In this document: one piece after another, positions 55,068-63,922 of the stretch
How positions within the stretch are numbered: the stretch's first letter is position 1
How the letters are laid out: every line of letters starts with the position of its first letter
NCBI RefSeq assembly: GCF_004214935.1
Contig: NZ_SFCC01000005.1
Span: 124,001 to 188,000 of the forward strand
DNA from: Amycolatopsis suaedae
GTDB taxonomy: Bacteria > Actinomycetota > Actinomycetes > Mycobacteriales > Pseudonocardiaceae
Length of the DNA stretch: 64,000 bases
Reading direction: 5' to 3'
Translations under genes and position numbers: made by a program
Notes under the pieces: model-generated
The model's database searches: none
Seen by the model: the letters and a program-made list of their open reading frames with translations, nothing else
What the model was told of the DNA's origin: nothing

Positions 55068-55874
55068 TCAGCGGGGCACGCGTACCGCCGCGAGCTGGGT
55101 CGCCTGGGCGACCGGACGGCCCTTGCTGTCCCAGGCGCGGGCGGTCTCGTCCATCCGGCCGCCGCCGACGTCGGTGGCGAACATCCGCACCCGGACCGGG
55201 CCCGGCGCGGGCAGGCGCCGCAGGTACGCGGTGAACTGCACGGTGGGCGCCCAGCCCGGCATGCCGAGGTCGTAGGAGACCGGCGGCACCGGGTCCAGCG
55301 CGACGAGCAGGCTCAGCGGGTCCCAGTCGGAGCCGTCGGCCAGCCGCTGCCAGGAGGAGATCACGCCGTCGCCCGCCGGTTTACCGACGGCGAACCCGGC
55401 GTGCCGCGGGTCGACCCGCTGGTCGACGACATCGAGCAGGTTCACCCGGAAGCCCGCGCCCGGGGCGTCGGCCGTGGCGGGTACGCAGTTCTCCTCTGGC
55501 GGGATGTCGATCGGCTCGACCGAGGACCACCACGAGTCCGCGTCGTCCAGCGTGCCCTGGGTGATCAGCGCCTCGGCGGCGGGCTTGCCCTCCTGGACCA
55601 GCGTGGCACGCAGCTGGCTGACACCCGTTCCGGCCCGCAGCAGTTCGACCGCGACGGTCGCCGGGCCCGGCCGCGGCGGGACGGCGAACGATCCGCTGAT
55701 CGCGGTCAGGTGCGGGTGGTGGGCGATCTCCCCCGCCGCCCTGGCCATGACCGCGAGCAGGTAGCCGCCGTGCAGCTTGTCCCCCACCGTCCACTGTGGA
55801 TCGAGCTCCGCCGTGAACTCGGCGCTGTCCGGAGCCGTCCTGCTGACGGCACTGGCTGCGGCGAACGCACTCAT
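55068..55874 (-). CDS. Acyl-CoA thioesterase-like protein (double hot-dog fold)
   Basis: A 268-residue cytoplasmic protein resembling TesB-like/4HBT_3 thioesterases: GDKLHGGYLLAVMARAAGE with the first hot-dog helix, SGSFAVPPRPGPATVAVELLRAG, and a second half GMPGWAPTVQFTAYLRRLPAPG...DETARAWDSKGRPVAQATQLA. It would hydrolyse acyl-CoA thioesters. It diverges from a TetR gene across a 68-base spacer containing a four-half-site operator, so its expression is probably induced by an acyl-CoA or similar ligand. Confidence 0.85.
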   Translation of the reverse strand: MSAFAAASAVSRTAPDSAEFTAELDPQWTVGDKLHGGYLLAVMARAAGEIAHHPHLTAISGSFAVPPRPGPATVAVELLRAGTGVSQLRATLVQEGKPAAEALITQGTLDDADSWWSSVEPIDIPPEENCVPATADAPGAGFRVNLLDVVDQRVDPRHAGFAVGKPAGDGVISSWQRLADGSDWDPLSLLVALDPVPPVSYDLGMPGWAPTVQFTAYLRRLPAPGPVRVRMFATDVGGGRMDETARAWDSKGRPVAQATQLAAVRVPR

Positions 55875-55891
55875 GCCGCTCCCCTTTCGAC

Positions 55892-55934
55892 GTTGACAGC
55901 GTCAGGTTGACACTGTCAACGTAACGGTGTCAAC
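55892..55934. promoter_or_regulatory. Symmetrical four-half-site operator for the TetR regulator
   Basis: GTTGACA at 55892-55898 and 55906-55912; TGTCAAC at 55914-55920 and 55928-55934. The whole is mirror-symmetrical about base 55913, so two regulator dimers could bind, and it lies between the thioesterase and TetR genes. Confidence 0.75.
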
Positions 55935-55942
55935 CTTGTCCG

Positions 55943-56617
55943 ATGGCAGGAACGCGAACCCGCTACCGGCCCGGCGAGGGCGACCGGCTGCGCGAGGAGG
56001 TCCTCACCGCGGCCGAGGCACTGCTGGTCGAGGCGGGCACCGACGAGGCCGTCACCCTGCGTGCCGTCGCGGCCAGGGTCGGGGTCACCACTCCGTCGGT
56101 GTACCGGCACTTCCCCAGCAGGGAGGCCCTGCTGTCGGCGACCTGCCTGCGGGTCTGGGGCGAGCTGGACCGGCGGGTCCGCGAGTACATCGCGGGCGTC
56201 GACGACCCGCTGCGGGCGCTGGGCCGCTGCGGCAGGGCGTATGCCCGGTTCGCGCTGGAGCACCCCGTGCAGTACCGGGTGCTGATGATGCGCCCGTCCC
56301 CGTCACCCTCCCCCGGGGTGGCCGCCTGCTTCCGGCACGTCGTCGAGGTGACGGCGGCCTGCGTGCGGGCCGGTGTGATGCGGGGCGACGCCGAGTCGCT
56401 CGCGCTGAGCATGTGGTCCGCCCTGCACGGGTGCGTCACGCTGCTCATCACCCAGCCCGACTTCCCGTGGCCGGACGACGTGGAAACGGTGGTGGACAAC
56501 GCCATCCGCATGGCCGGGTTCGGCGCCGCACTGTCCAGCCGGATCCCCCGGGAAGCCACCCCGGCCAGCGCCGACCTGGCCGCCGGCCTGGACTCCCTGA
56601 CCACGGCCTGGACCTAG
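55943..56617 (+). CDS. TetR/AcrR-family regulator
   Basis: A 224-residue repressor. The HTH is at about 30-55 (DEAVTLRAVAARVGVTTPSVYRHFPSREALL), and a TetR C-terminal ligand domain follows (AYARFALEHPVQYRVLMM). It starts 8 bases after the last operator half-site, so it probably represses itself and the divergent thioesterase. Its stop overlaps the stop region of the convergent ABC exporter by 4 bases. Confidence 0.92.
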   Translation: MAGTRTRYRPGEGDRLREEVLTAAEALLVEAGTDEAVTLRAVAARVGVTTPSVYRHFPSREALLSATCLRVWGELDRRVREYIAGVDDPLRALGRCGRAYARFALEHPVQYRVLMMRPSPSPSPGVAACFRHVVEVTAACVRAGVMRGDAESLALSMWSALHGCVTLLITQPDFPWPDDVETVVDNAIRMAGFGAALSSRIPREATPASADLAAGLDSLTTAWT

Positions 56618-58524
56618 ACGGCCTGGGCCTCGCCCGCGCGGTAGGGCCTGGCCTGGATCTCGTACAGGTCCCGGTAGGCGCCGCCCCGCGCCATCAGTTC
56701 GTCGTGCGTGCCCTGCTGCACCAGCCGCCCGCGCTCCAGCACCAGGATCCGGTCCGCCGTGCGGATGTTGGCCAGCCGGTGCGTCACCAGGATCGTGGTG
56801 CGGCGGCGGTCGCCGTCGAGGCTGGCCGAGTTCAGCGCGGCGAACACCCGCGCCTCCGCGCGGGCGTCCAGCGCGGCGGTCGGCTCGTCGGCGACCAGGA
56901 CGGCCGCGTCCCGGTAGATGCCCCTGGCGATGCCCATCCGCTGCCACTGCCCGCCCGACAGATCCTGGCCGTCGTTGAACTTCTTCGACAGCACCGTGTC
57001 CTCGCCCCGGGGCAGCCCGTCGATCACCTCGTCCACACCGGACCGGCCGACCGCGTGCCGCCACGCCGCGCCCTCCGGATCGTCGCGGTCGACCCTGCCC
57101 ACCGTGACGTTGTTGCGCGCGGTCATCGGCCACTCGGCGGGATGCTGGGCGATCACCGCGATCTGCTCGTGCACCGAACGGCGGTCCAGCGTGGTCAGGT
57201 CCGCGCCGTCCCAGGTGACCACGCCCTCGGTCGGCGGATACAGGCCGGTGATCAGCTTGCCCAGCGTCGTCTTCCCCGACCCGTTCTCGCCCACCAGCGC
57301 AACCACCTCGCCGCGGCGGATGGTGAAGTTCAGCCCGGTCAGCGCGGGTTCGGGCTGGCCCGGATAGCTGAACGTCACGTCGTGCAGCCGGATCTCCGCC
57401 GGGTCCTCCGGTGCCGTGATCGCCGACGACGGTGCCCTGCGCTGGGCCGCCTCCGCCAGCAGCTTGCGGTAGAAGTCCAGATGGAACGAGTCCTCGTAGA
57501 GCAGGTTGACCGCACGCGTGGTCTGCGACAGCGACTGCGACGCCGTCCGCATCGCCAGCACAGCCGTACCGGCCAGCGCCAGCTCCATCGCCTGCGTGTA
57601 CAGCAGCAGGCCGAGCACGACGTAGGCCGCGCCGGTGCCGACTCCCGCGGCCGCCCGCCCGGCCAGCCGCACCAGGTTGCTGCGGTGCGCCAGCCGGATG
57701 TCGTCGTCCATCAGGCTCGCCGCCACCCGCCGGTACTCGCCGAGCAGCCGGTCCTGCAACGTCAGCGCGTGCCGCTCCAGCGCCAGATCACGGTAGGTGG
57801 CCGCCTCCTCGATCACCGACTTGCGCATGTTCCGGGTGACCGTGTCCAGGAAGTGCTGGTAGTTCATCTTCGCCACCCGCGCCGACGCCCAGCCGTCGGC
57901 GAGCGCCGCCAGCAGCAGCACCGGCGCCAGCCACGGGTTCAGCACCGCGGCGGTGACCAGCGCGGCGATCAGCGCGATACCGGACGAGACCAGGGCCGCG
58001 ATCTCCCGGAGGCTGGTGTCGATCGACCGGATGCCCTGCCGCGCACCCTGCCTGGCCAGCTCGCGGAAGTCCGCGTCGTCGAACGCCAGCAGTTCCACGC
58101 CGACCACGGCCGCGGTCACCTCGTCGTCGGCCGCCCGGGTCACCCTCGGCCGCAGCGCGCCCTCGACGGCGGCGACCGCGGCGTCCAGCAGCGCCCGCAA
58201 CGCGTAGGACCCGACCACGACGGCGATCGCGGGCAGCGACTCGACGACCCGCTCCGGCGTCGGCCCCTGCTGCAGCAGCGCGGTGAACACGTCCGCGGTC
58301 GCCAGCAACCCGAACGCGGTGACACAGCCGGACACCACGTGCACCACGCCGGCGAGCGCGGTCAGCCCCGGCGAGGTCGCCCACGCCAGCCGCAGCACGA
58401 CCGCGACCGCCCTGGGCAGGCTCGCCAGCGCCTTGCGGAACCCCGCCTTGGCGACCTTCGCGTCGACGGCCGCCCACCGCGGCGTGGCGATGTCGGCCAC
58501 GCCGATCAACGGTTGCGCTGTCAT
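56614..58524 (-). CDS. ABC exporter, fused permease-ATPase
   Basis: A 636-residue half-transporter. The membrane domain has about six helices (35-330) with a long helix bundle (VTRAADDEVTAAVVGVELLAFDDADFREL). The ATPase domain has Walker A VGENGSGKTT, Q-loop IAQHPAEWP, signature LSGGQWQR, Walker B VLVADEPTAALD and H-loop VTHR. It acts as a homodimer or heterodimer exporting a lipid, peptide or drug. ATG 58524 begins MTAQPLIG; the frame is open further upstream without a ribosome site. Convergent with the TetR gene. Confidence 0.9.
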   Translation of the reverse strand: MTAQPLIGVADIATPRWAAVDAKVAKAGFRKALASLPRAVAVVLRLAWATSPGLTALAGVVHVVSGCVTAFGLLATADVFTALLQQGPTPERVVESLPAIAVVVGSYALRALLDAAVAAVEGALRPRVTRAADDEVTAAVVGVELLAFDDADFRELARQGARQGIRSIDTSLREIAALVSSGIALIAALVTAAVLNPWLAPVLLLAALADGWASARVAKMNYQHFLDTVTRNMRKSVIEEAATYRDLALERHALTLQDRLLGEYRRVAASLMDDDIRLAHRSNLVRLAGRAAAGVGTGAAYVVLGLLLYTQAMELALAGTAVLAMRTASQSLSQTTRAVNLLYEDSFHLDFYRKLLAEAAQRRAPSSAITAPEDPAEIRLHDVTFSYPGQPEPALTGLNFTIRRGEVVALVGENGSGKTTLGKLITGLYPPTEGVVTWDGADLTTLDRRSVHEQIAVIAQHPAEWPMTARNNVTVGRVDRDDPEGAAWRHAVGRSGVDEVIDGLPRGEDTVLSKKFNDGQDLSGGQWQRMGIARGIYRDAAVLVADEPTAALDARAEARVFAALNSASLDGDRRRTTILVTHRLANIRTADRILVLERGRLVQQGTHDELMARGGAYRDLYEIQARPYRAGEAQAV

Positions 58525-58645
58525 TCCCCCACTACTACCGCAGGGCACCGACAGTTCCCGGCTGAACTCCCGGGGAACAGGCCGCAACGGGTCGGCGACC
58601 GACGGGGTGCGACGGGCCGCTGCGGCCCTATGCTGTCGCGAAATA

Positions 58646-58661
58646 CTTGTTGATATACAAG
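58646..58661. promoter_or_regulatory. Inverted repeat CTTGT-TGATAT-ACAAG in a divergent promoter region
   Basis: Lies in the 247-base spacer between the ABC exporter and the Asp23 gene, inside a locally AT-rich stretch (GAAATACTTGTTGATATACAAGG). It could be an operator; no regulator is attached. Confidence 0.35.
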
Positions 58662-58771
58662 GACATTTTCCGATGGGCCTCGTGATCAGGATCGTCGAGC
58701 TGGTCCTATCATGGCGCCGTTCGTTCGCCGTCCCCATCCGTCGTCGTGCTCCCGAAAGGGGAAACCACACC

Positions 58772-59281
58772 ATGTCCGACGTCATCAGCACCTACGGCCG
58801 CTCCGAGACTCCCCAGACTCCCGAGACCGCTGAGACTCCCGAGCCCATCGCCTACGACGACTCCTTCGACGCCACCGAGGACGACGCCGTCGCGGAGGAG
58901 ACCGACCAGGCCGAGACGGTCGACGAGGAGGAGAACGAGGACACCGCCGAGGCCGGCGAGGAGACCGCCGAGGCCAGGCCCGCCGCGGCGACCCGCGGTG
59001 GCACCTCGGTCGACGACGCCGTCGTGTCGAAGATCGTGACCATGGTGACCGGCAAGGCCGACGGTGTGCACGGCGTCGGCGACGAGGGCACCTCGGTCAC
59101 CGTCGAGGGCGACGTCGCCCGGATCACCGTGGCCGTCGTGGTCGAGTTCGGGCACGTGGTGAAGACGCTGGCCGAGCAGGTCCGCGTCGACGTGATCGAC
59201 GCCGTCGAGAAGTACCTCGGCCTGGACGTCGAGACCGTGGACGTCCGCGTCACCGACGTCCACTTCCCCGAGGCCGGCTGA
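58772..59281 (+). CDS. Asp23/Gls24-family envelope stress protein
   Basis: A 169-residue protein. The first 75 residues are acidic and low in complexity (Glu/Thr/Asp/Ala rich) and the rest is an Asp23 domain (DDAVVSKIVTMVTGKADGVHGVGDEGTSVTVEGDVARITVAVVVEFGHVVKTLAEQVRVDVIDAVEKYLGLDVETVDVRVTDV). Family members associate with the membrane and with envelope stress. AAAGGGGA precedes the ATG. A repeat hairpin follows at once. Second-codon-position patterns fit a real gene. Confidence 0.88.
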   Translation: MSDVISTYGRSETPQTPETAETPEPIAYDDSFDATEDDAVAEETDQAETVDEEENEDTAEAGEETAEARPAAATRGGTSVDDAVVSKIVTMVTGKADGVHGVGDEGTSVTVEGDVARITVAVVVEFGHVVKTLAEQVRVDVIDAVEKYLGLDVETVDVRVTDVHFPEAG

Positions 59282-59284
59282 AAG

Positions 59285-59339
59285 GCGCATGAAGGCCACC
59301 TTCATCCCGCGAGACGGGATGAAGGTGGCCTTCATGCGC
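59285..59339. terminator. Perfect long inverted repeat, GTGAAGGCCACCTTCA family variant
   Basis: 25-base arms (59285-59309 and 59315-59339) are exact reverse complements around CGAGA. The core GTGAAGG has changed to ATGAAGG on one arm and CCTTCAC to CCTTCAT on the other, a paired change. It joins the stops of convergent genes at 59281 and 59332 (the latter stop is inside the right arm). Confidence 0.78.
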
Positions 59340-60317
59340 TCTCGCGGGACAACCAGCGCTGCAACGTCACCACGACGAGCAGGATGCCGCCGCTGACCAC
59401 CGCCTGCCAGTTCGAGTTCAGCGAGCCCACCTGGTTGATCACGTTCTTGATCACCTGCAGCAGCAGGACGCCGACCAGCGTCCCCAGCACCGTTCCGGCG
59501 CCGCCGGTGAGTAGCGTGCCGCCCAGCACGACCGCCGAGATGACCTCCAGCTCCATGCCAACGCCGAGCACGGTCACGCCGGACGAGGTGTACGACGCGA
59601 TCAGCAACCCGCCCAGCCCGGCCAGCAGCCCGGACACCAGGTAGGTAATCACCTTCGTGCGCACCACCGGGAGACCCATCAGGTCGGCCGCGTCCTCCTG
59701 ACCGCCGATGGCGAGCACCGTCGACCCGTAGGACGTGCGGTGCAGCACCAGCGCGCCGAGCGCGAACGCGATCACCACCAGCCAGATCGGGTAGCCGATC
59801 CCGAACAGGCTGCCCTGCGCCAGCTCACGGAAACCCGAGTCCGGCGGCACCTTGTAGGTGGTCGCGCCCTCGTCGGTGATCAGCAGCAGCACGCCGCGCC
59901 CGAGCAGCAGCCCGGCCAGGGTGACGATGAACGGCGGCAGCCCGCCGCGCGCGATCACCAGGCCCTGCACCAGCCCGATCAGACCGCACACGCCCAGCGG
60001 CAGCAGCACCGCCACCAGCGGCCCGTACTGCGAACCCCACGCGGCCAGCACACCGCCCAGCGCGAACACCGACCCGACGGACAGGTCGATGCCGCCGGTC
60101 ATGATCACGAACGTCATGCCAGCGCCACCACGGCGAGGAACGACGCCTGCAACGCGATGTTGGTCAGGTTGGCCGCGGTGCCGAACGAGTCGAACGCGAA
60201 CGTCGACCCGACCACGGCCAGCACCAGGATCACCAGCGCGCCCTGCCGCTGCACGCTGCGGGCGAGCCGGACCCTGGCGACCTGCCCCGCCGGTGTGCTC
60301 ACGGTCGAGGTCGTCAC
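59332..60317 (-). pseudogene. YjfF-like furanose ABC permease, split by a one-base frameshift
   Basis: Two frames together spell one RbsC/YjfF-type permease. The N-terminal half (GTG 60317 to a stop at 60114) ends FLAVVALA and stops; the C-terminal half (ATG 60117 to 59332, 261 residues) starts MTFVIMTGGIDLSVGSVFALGG. In related permeases the junction reads VALGMTFVIMTGG, so one G is missing from the GGG expected near 60117-60119 (present: CTGGCATGA). The halves now overlap as ATGA. It may be a true mutation, a sequencing error, or still work as two coupled chains. It is the last gene of the importer operon. Confidence 0.8.
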
Positions 60318-61306
60318 GTCCGCCTCCCCTTGCCCAGCTGCACGTACACCGCCGCCACGACGATCACCGCCTGCGCGACCTGCGCGGTCGAGTCGGGGAT
60401 GTTGTGGAAGATCAGCGTCGCCGTGATCAGCTGCATCAGCAGCGCGCCGGCGATCGTGCCCGCGACCCGCACCTGCCCGCCGGACAGCGGGGTCCCGCCG
60501 ATCACCACGGCGGTGATCGCGGACAGCTCGACCAGCAGCCCGAGCTTGGTCGGGTCGCTGGCCTGCGACCGGGCCGCCATCAGCACCCCGGCCAGCGCCG
60601 CCAGCAGTCCACAGAGGACATACGTGGTGACCAGCACCCGGCCGACCGGCAGGCCGGCCAGCTCGGCGGCCTTCCGGTTGCCGCCGATGGCCACCAGCTG
60701 CCTGCCGTAGGTCGTGCGCCGCACGGCGAACCAGCTCGCCAGCGCGATCACCGCGGCGATCAGCACCACGTACGGAACACCGAGCACCGAGCCGGAGCCG
60801 AGTTCGACGATGCCGGGGTCGCGGATGCTCTTGATCTCCCCGCCGAACACGTTGGCCAGCCCGCGCCCGGCGACCATGATGCCGAGCGTGGCGATGATCG
60901 GCTGCACACCGACCTTCGCCACCAGGAACCCGGCGATCAGCCCGGTGACCACCCCGGCCAGCATCCCGATCAGCACCGCGGCGACCGTGCCGTAGCCGAT
61001 GTAGAGCGGGATGAGCGCCGCGGCCAGTGCCATCACGGCGCCGACCGACAGGTCGATGCCCTTGGTGCCGATCACCAGCGCCATGCCCAGCGCCACGACG
61101 AGCACCGGCGCGACCTGGATCAGCTGCAGCCGCAGCGTGTCCGGGGTGAGGAAGTTGTCGGTGACGAACACGTTGACCAGCACCAGCAACGCCAGCGCGA
61201 CGTAGACACCGTTGCGCCGCACCCAGTCGCCGTCCAACCGGCGCGTCCGGGGTGGCACGGGTTCGGGCGGTTCCACCCGCTCGGGAACGACCACCTGCTC
61301 ACTCAT
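60314..61306 (-). CDS. Sugar ABC transporter permease, RbsC/YtfT type
   Basis: A 330-residue membrane protein with eight to ten helices and the family motif VALGMALVIGTKGIDLSVGAVMAL, then VAKVGVQPIIATLGIMVAGRGL and VIGGTPLSGGQVRVAGTIAGALL. Binding protein, ATPase and two different permeases in this order match the E. coli galactofuranose system (YtfQ-YtfR-YtfT-YjfF). It overlaps the ATPase gene by 8 bases and the split permease by 4. Confidence 0.9.
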   Translation of the reverse strand: MSEQVVVPERVEPPEPVPPRTRRLDGDWVRRNGVYVALALLVLVNVFVTDNFLTPDTLRLQLIQVAPVLVVALGMALVIGTKGIDLSVGAVMALAAALIPLYIGYGTVAAVLIGMLAGVVTGLIAGFLVAKVGVQPIIATLGIMVAGRGLANVFGGEIKSIRDPGIVELGSGSVLGVPYVVLIAAVIALASWFAVRRTTYGRQLVAIGGNRKAAELAGLPVGRVLVTTYVLCGLLAALAGVLMAARSQASDPTKLGLLVELSAITAVVIGGTPLSGGQVRVAGTIAGALLMQLITATLIFHNIPDSTAQVAQAVIVVAAVYVQLGKGRRT

Positions 61307-62828
61307 CCTTCGTACCCCCGCCCGCGAGCGCCGCCAGCAGCCGCGCGCTGGTCAGCCGGTCCGCGGCCAGTTCCTCCTGCACGGACCCGCTGCGCAGCAC
61401 CACGATCCGGTCCGCGCCCTCGACCAGCTCGTCCATCTCGCTGGAGATCAGCACGACCGCCAGCCCCTGCTCAGCCAGCTCGTCGATCAGCGCCTGCACC
61501 TCGGCCTTCGCACCGATGTCGATGCCCCGCGTCGGCTCGTCGAGCAGGAACACCTTCGGCTCAGTGCACAGCCAGCGGGCCAGCAGCACCTTCTGCTGGT
61601 TGCCGCCGGACAGCTCGCGGACCTTCTGCGCCGGACTGGACGCCTTGATCCGCAGCCGGGTCATGAACGTCTCCACCAGGGCGTCGATCCGCCGTCCGGA
61701 CACCAGCCCGGCGCGGGCGAACCGGGGCAGCACGGCCAGCGCGATGTTCTCCCGCACCGACAGGTCCGGGATGATGCCCTCGCCCTTGCGGTCCTCCGAC
61801 AGCAGCGCCACCCCGGCGGCCAGCGCGTGCCGGACCGATCCTGTCCGCACCCGCGTGCCACCCACGGTCACCGACCCGGCCTGCGCGGGCAGCACACCGT
61901 AGACGGCCTTGACCGTCTCGCTGCGTCCCGAGCCGAGCAGCCCGCCGAGCCCGACCACCTCACCGGGCCGCACCGTCAGCCCGACGCCGTCCAGCCGGTG
62001 CCGTACCGACAGCCCGGACACCGACAGCACCGGCTCACCGGACCGCTTGTGCGTGTCGCCGAACTCGGTGGCACCGTCCCGCTCGACCTCGCCGATCTCG
62101 CGGCCGAGCATGTGTGCCACCAGCTCGACCCGGCCGAGCCCGGCCATCGGGCCGGTGTGCACGCGCCTGCCGTCACGCAGGATCGTGACGTTGTCGCACA
62201 GTTCCCACAGTTCCTCCAGGCGGTGCGACACGAACACCAGCCCGACGCCACGGTCACGCAGGGTCCTGGCCACCTCGAACAGGGTGGCGACCTCCCTGGC
62301 CTCCAGCGACGACGTCGGCTCGTCCATGATCACCACGCGGCTGTCCACCGACATGGCCCGCGCCAGCGCGACCATCTGCTGGACGCCGAGGCCGAGCGTG
62401 CCCAGCTCGGCGGTGACGTCCAGGTCGAGCCCGAGCGAGCCGGTCAGCTCGGCGGCCCGGCGGTTCATCGCGGGCACGTCGATCAGCCCGAACCGCCCGC
62501 GGGGCTCCCTGCCCAGGAAAATGTTGCGTGCCACCGACAGCAGCGGCACCAGGTTGACCTCCTGGTAGATCGTGGAGATCCCGGCCTGCTGGGCCGCCGC
62601 CGGGCGGGGGAAGTCCACCGCCCGCCCGGCGAAGAACACCTGGCCGCCGTCGGGCCGGTGCACCCCGGTGAGCACCTTGATCAGCGTGGACTTGCCCGCG
62701 CCGTTCTCTCCGACCAGCGCGTGGATCTCCCCTGGTGCGAGGGAGAAGTCCACGCCCCGGAGGGCGTGCACCCCGCCGAACGACTTGGTGACGCCCTCCG
62801 TGCGCAGCACGGCTTGCTCAGAACGCAT
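61299..62828 (-). CDS. Sugar ABC transporter ATPase, RbsA/YtfR type (two ATPase domains)
   Basis: A 509-residue CUT2 ATPase. The first domain has Walker A GENGAGKST, signature-like LGLGVQQMVALARA and Walker B VVIMDEPTSSLE. The second has the degenerate Walker A typical of the family (GGLLGSGRSE), signature LSGGNQQKVLLARW and Walker B VFLLDEPTRGID. It powers the adjacent permeases. It overlaps the binding-protein gene end by 11 bases and the next permease by 8, fitting one operon. Confidence 0.94.
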   Translation of the reverse strand: MRSEQAVLRTEGVTKSFGGVHALRGVDFSLAPGEIHALVGENGAGKSTLIKVLTGVHRPDGGQVFFAGRAVDFPRPAAAQQAGISTIYQEVNLVPLLSVARNIFLGREPRGRFGLIDVPAMNRRAAELTGSLGLDLDVTAELGTLGLGVQQMVALARAMSVDSRVVIMDEPTSSLEAREVATLFEVARTLRDRGVGLVFVSHRLEELWELCDNVTILRDGRRVHTGPMAGLGRVELVAHMLGREIGEVERDGATEFGDTHKRSGEPVLSVSGLSVRHRLDGVGLTVRPGEVVGLGGLLGSGRSETVKAVYGVLPAQAGSVTVGGTRVRTGSVRHALAAGVALLSEDRKGEGIIPDLSVRENIALAVLPRFARAGLVSGRRIDALVETFMTRLRIKASSPAQKVRELSGGNQQKVLLARWLCTEPKVFLLDEPTRGIDIGAKAEVQALIDELAEQGLAVVLISSEMDELVEGADRIVVLRSGSVQEELAADRLTSARLLAALAGGGTKDE

Positions 62829-63897
62829 TGGCGAGGTTCTGTGCCGCGTTGTCCCGGTTGTACTCGTCGTCCTCGATGATGACGTTGGCCGGGATCGGCT
62901 CGCCGTTCAGGAACTTCTGCGCCGTCTGGAACGACAGCGGGCCGAACCGCGGGTTCGACTCGATGACGGCGTTGATCTTGCCGTCGACGATGGCCTGCAC
63001 GGCGTTGCGGGTGCCGTCGATGGAGACGATCTTGATGTCCTCACCGGGGCGCTTGCCGGCCGCCTGTACCGCGGTGACCGCGCCCAGCGCCATCTCGTCG
63101 TTGTGCGCGTAGATGGCGGTAATCCCGGGGTTGGCCTGGATCAGCTGCTCGGCGACGGCCTGACCGCGTTCCCTGGCGAAGTTGCCGGTCTGCTCGGCGA
63201 CGATCTCCAGCCCGGGATGCTTGGCCTTGACCTGCTCCTTGAAGCCGGAGTTGCGGTCGTCGGTCACGTTGTTGCCCGACGACCCCAGCAGCACGGCCAC
63301 CTTCGCGGTGCCGCCGGTGGCCTTGGCCAGCGCGTCGGCGGCCCGCCTGCCCTGGTCCTTGAAGTCCGAGCCGAGGAAGGCGACGTAGTCGACGCAGTGC
63401 TGGTTGGTCACCTTCCGGTCGATGGTCAGCACCGGCACGCCCTTGGCCTTGGCCGCGGCCAGCGCCGGGTCGAGGCCGTCGGAGTTCACCGGCGCCACGA
63501 TCAGGAACTTGACGTTCTTGGCCAGCAGATCCTGGATATCGGCGATCTGCTTGGGCAGCTCGTTGTTGGCGTTGGTCACCAGCAGGTTGACGCCCTGCTC
63601 CTTGGCCGCGGCCTGCAGCGAGGCGGTCTCCGCCGCGCGGAACGCCGCCGTGTCCGGTTCGGACTGGGAGAACCCGACCGTCGCGCCCTTCAGGTCGAAC
63701 TTCTGGGCGCCGTACTTCTGCAGGGTGCAGCCCTCACCGGCGGGCTGCGGGTCCTGCTTGACCACCTGGCCGTCGCCCGCGCCGGGAGCGGGCGCCTGCC
63801 CGCCCGGCGCGGCGGAGTCGCCGGGGTTGGTGCAGGCGGCCAGGGCCAGCCCGGCGATGGCCAGGCCGGCCAGCGCCCGTCTCTTCGCTGTTGTCAT
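62818..63897 (-). CDS. Sugar-binding lipoprotein, YtfQ/RbsB-like (SBP family 4)
   Basis: A 359-residue lipoprotein. Signal peptide with lipobox LAAC and lipidated C22, a Gly/Pro linker, then a periplasmic-binding-protein type 1 fold: ATVGFSQSEPDTAAFRAAETASLQ, DIQDLLAKNVKFLIVAPVNSDGLDPAL, GITAIYAHNDEMALGAVTAVQAAGKRPGEDIKIVSIDG. This pattern is closest to YtfQ (galactofuranose-type) as remembered. It leads the importer operon. A pentose or hexose in furanose form is the likely ligand. Confidence 0.92.
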   Translation of the reverse strand: MTTAKRRALAGLAIAGLALAACTNPGDSAAPGGQAPAPGAGDGQVVKQDPQPAGEGCTLQKYGAQKFDLKGATVGFSQSEPDTAAFRAAETASLQAAAKEQGVNLLVTNANNELPKQIADIQDLLAKNVKFLIVAPVNSDGLDPALAAAKAKGVPVLTIDRKVTNQHCVDYVAFLGSDFKDQGRRAADALAKATGGTAKVAVLLGSSGNNVTDDRNSGFKEQVKAKHPGLEIVAEQTGNFARERGQAVAEQLIQANPGITAIYAHNDEMALGAVTAVQAAGKRPGEDIKIVSIDGTRNAVQAIVDGKINAVIESNPRFGPLSFQTAQKFLNGEPIPANVIIEDDEYNRDNAAQNLANAF

Positions 63898-63922
63898 GTG
63901 CGTTTCTCCTTGCTCGCAAGAA

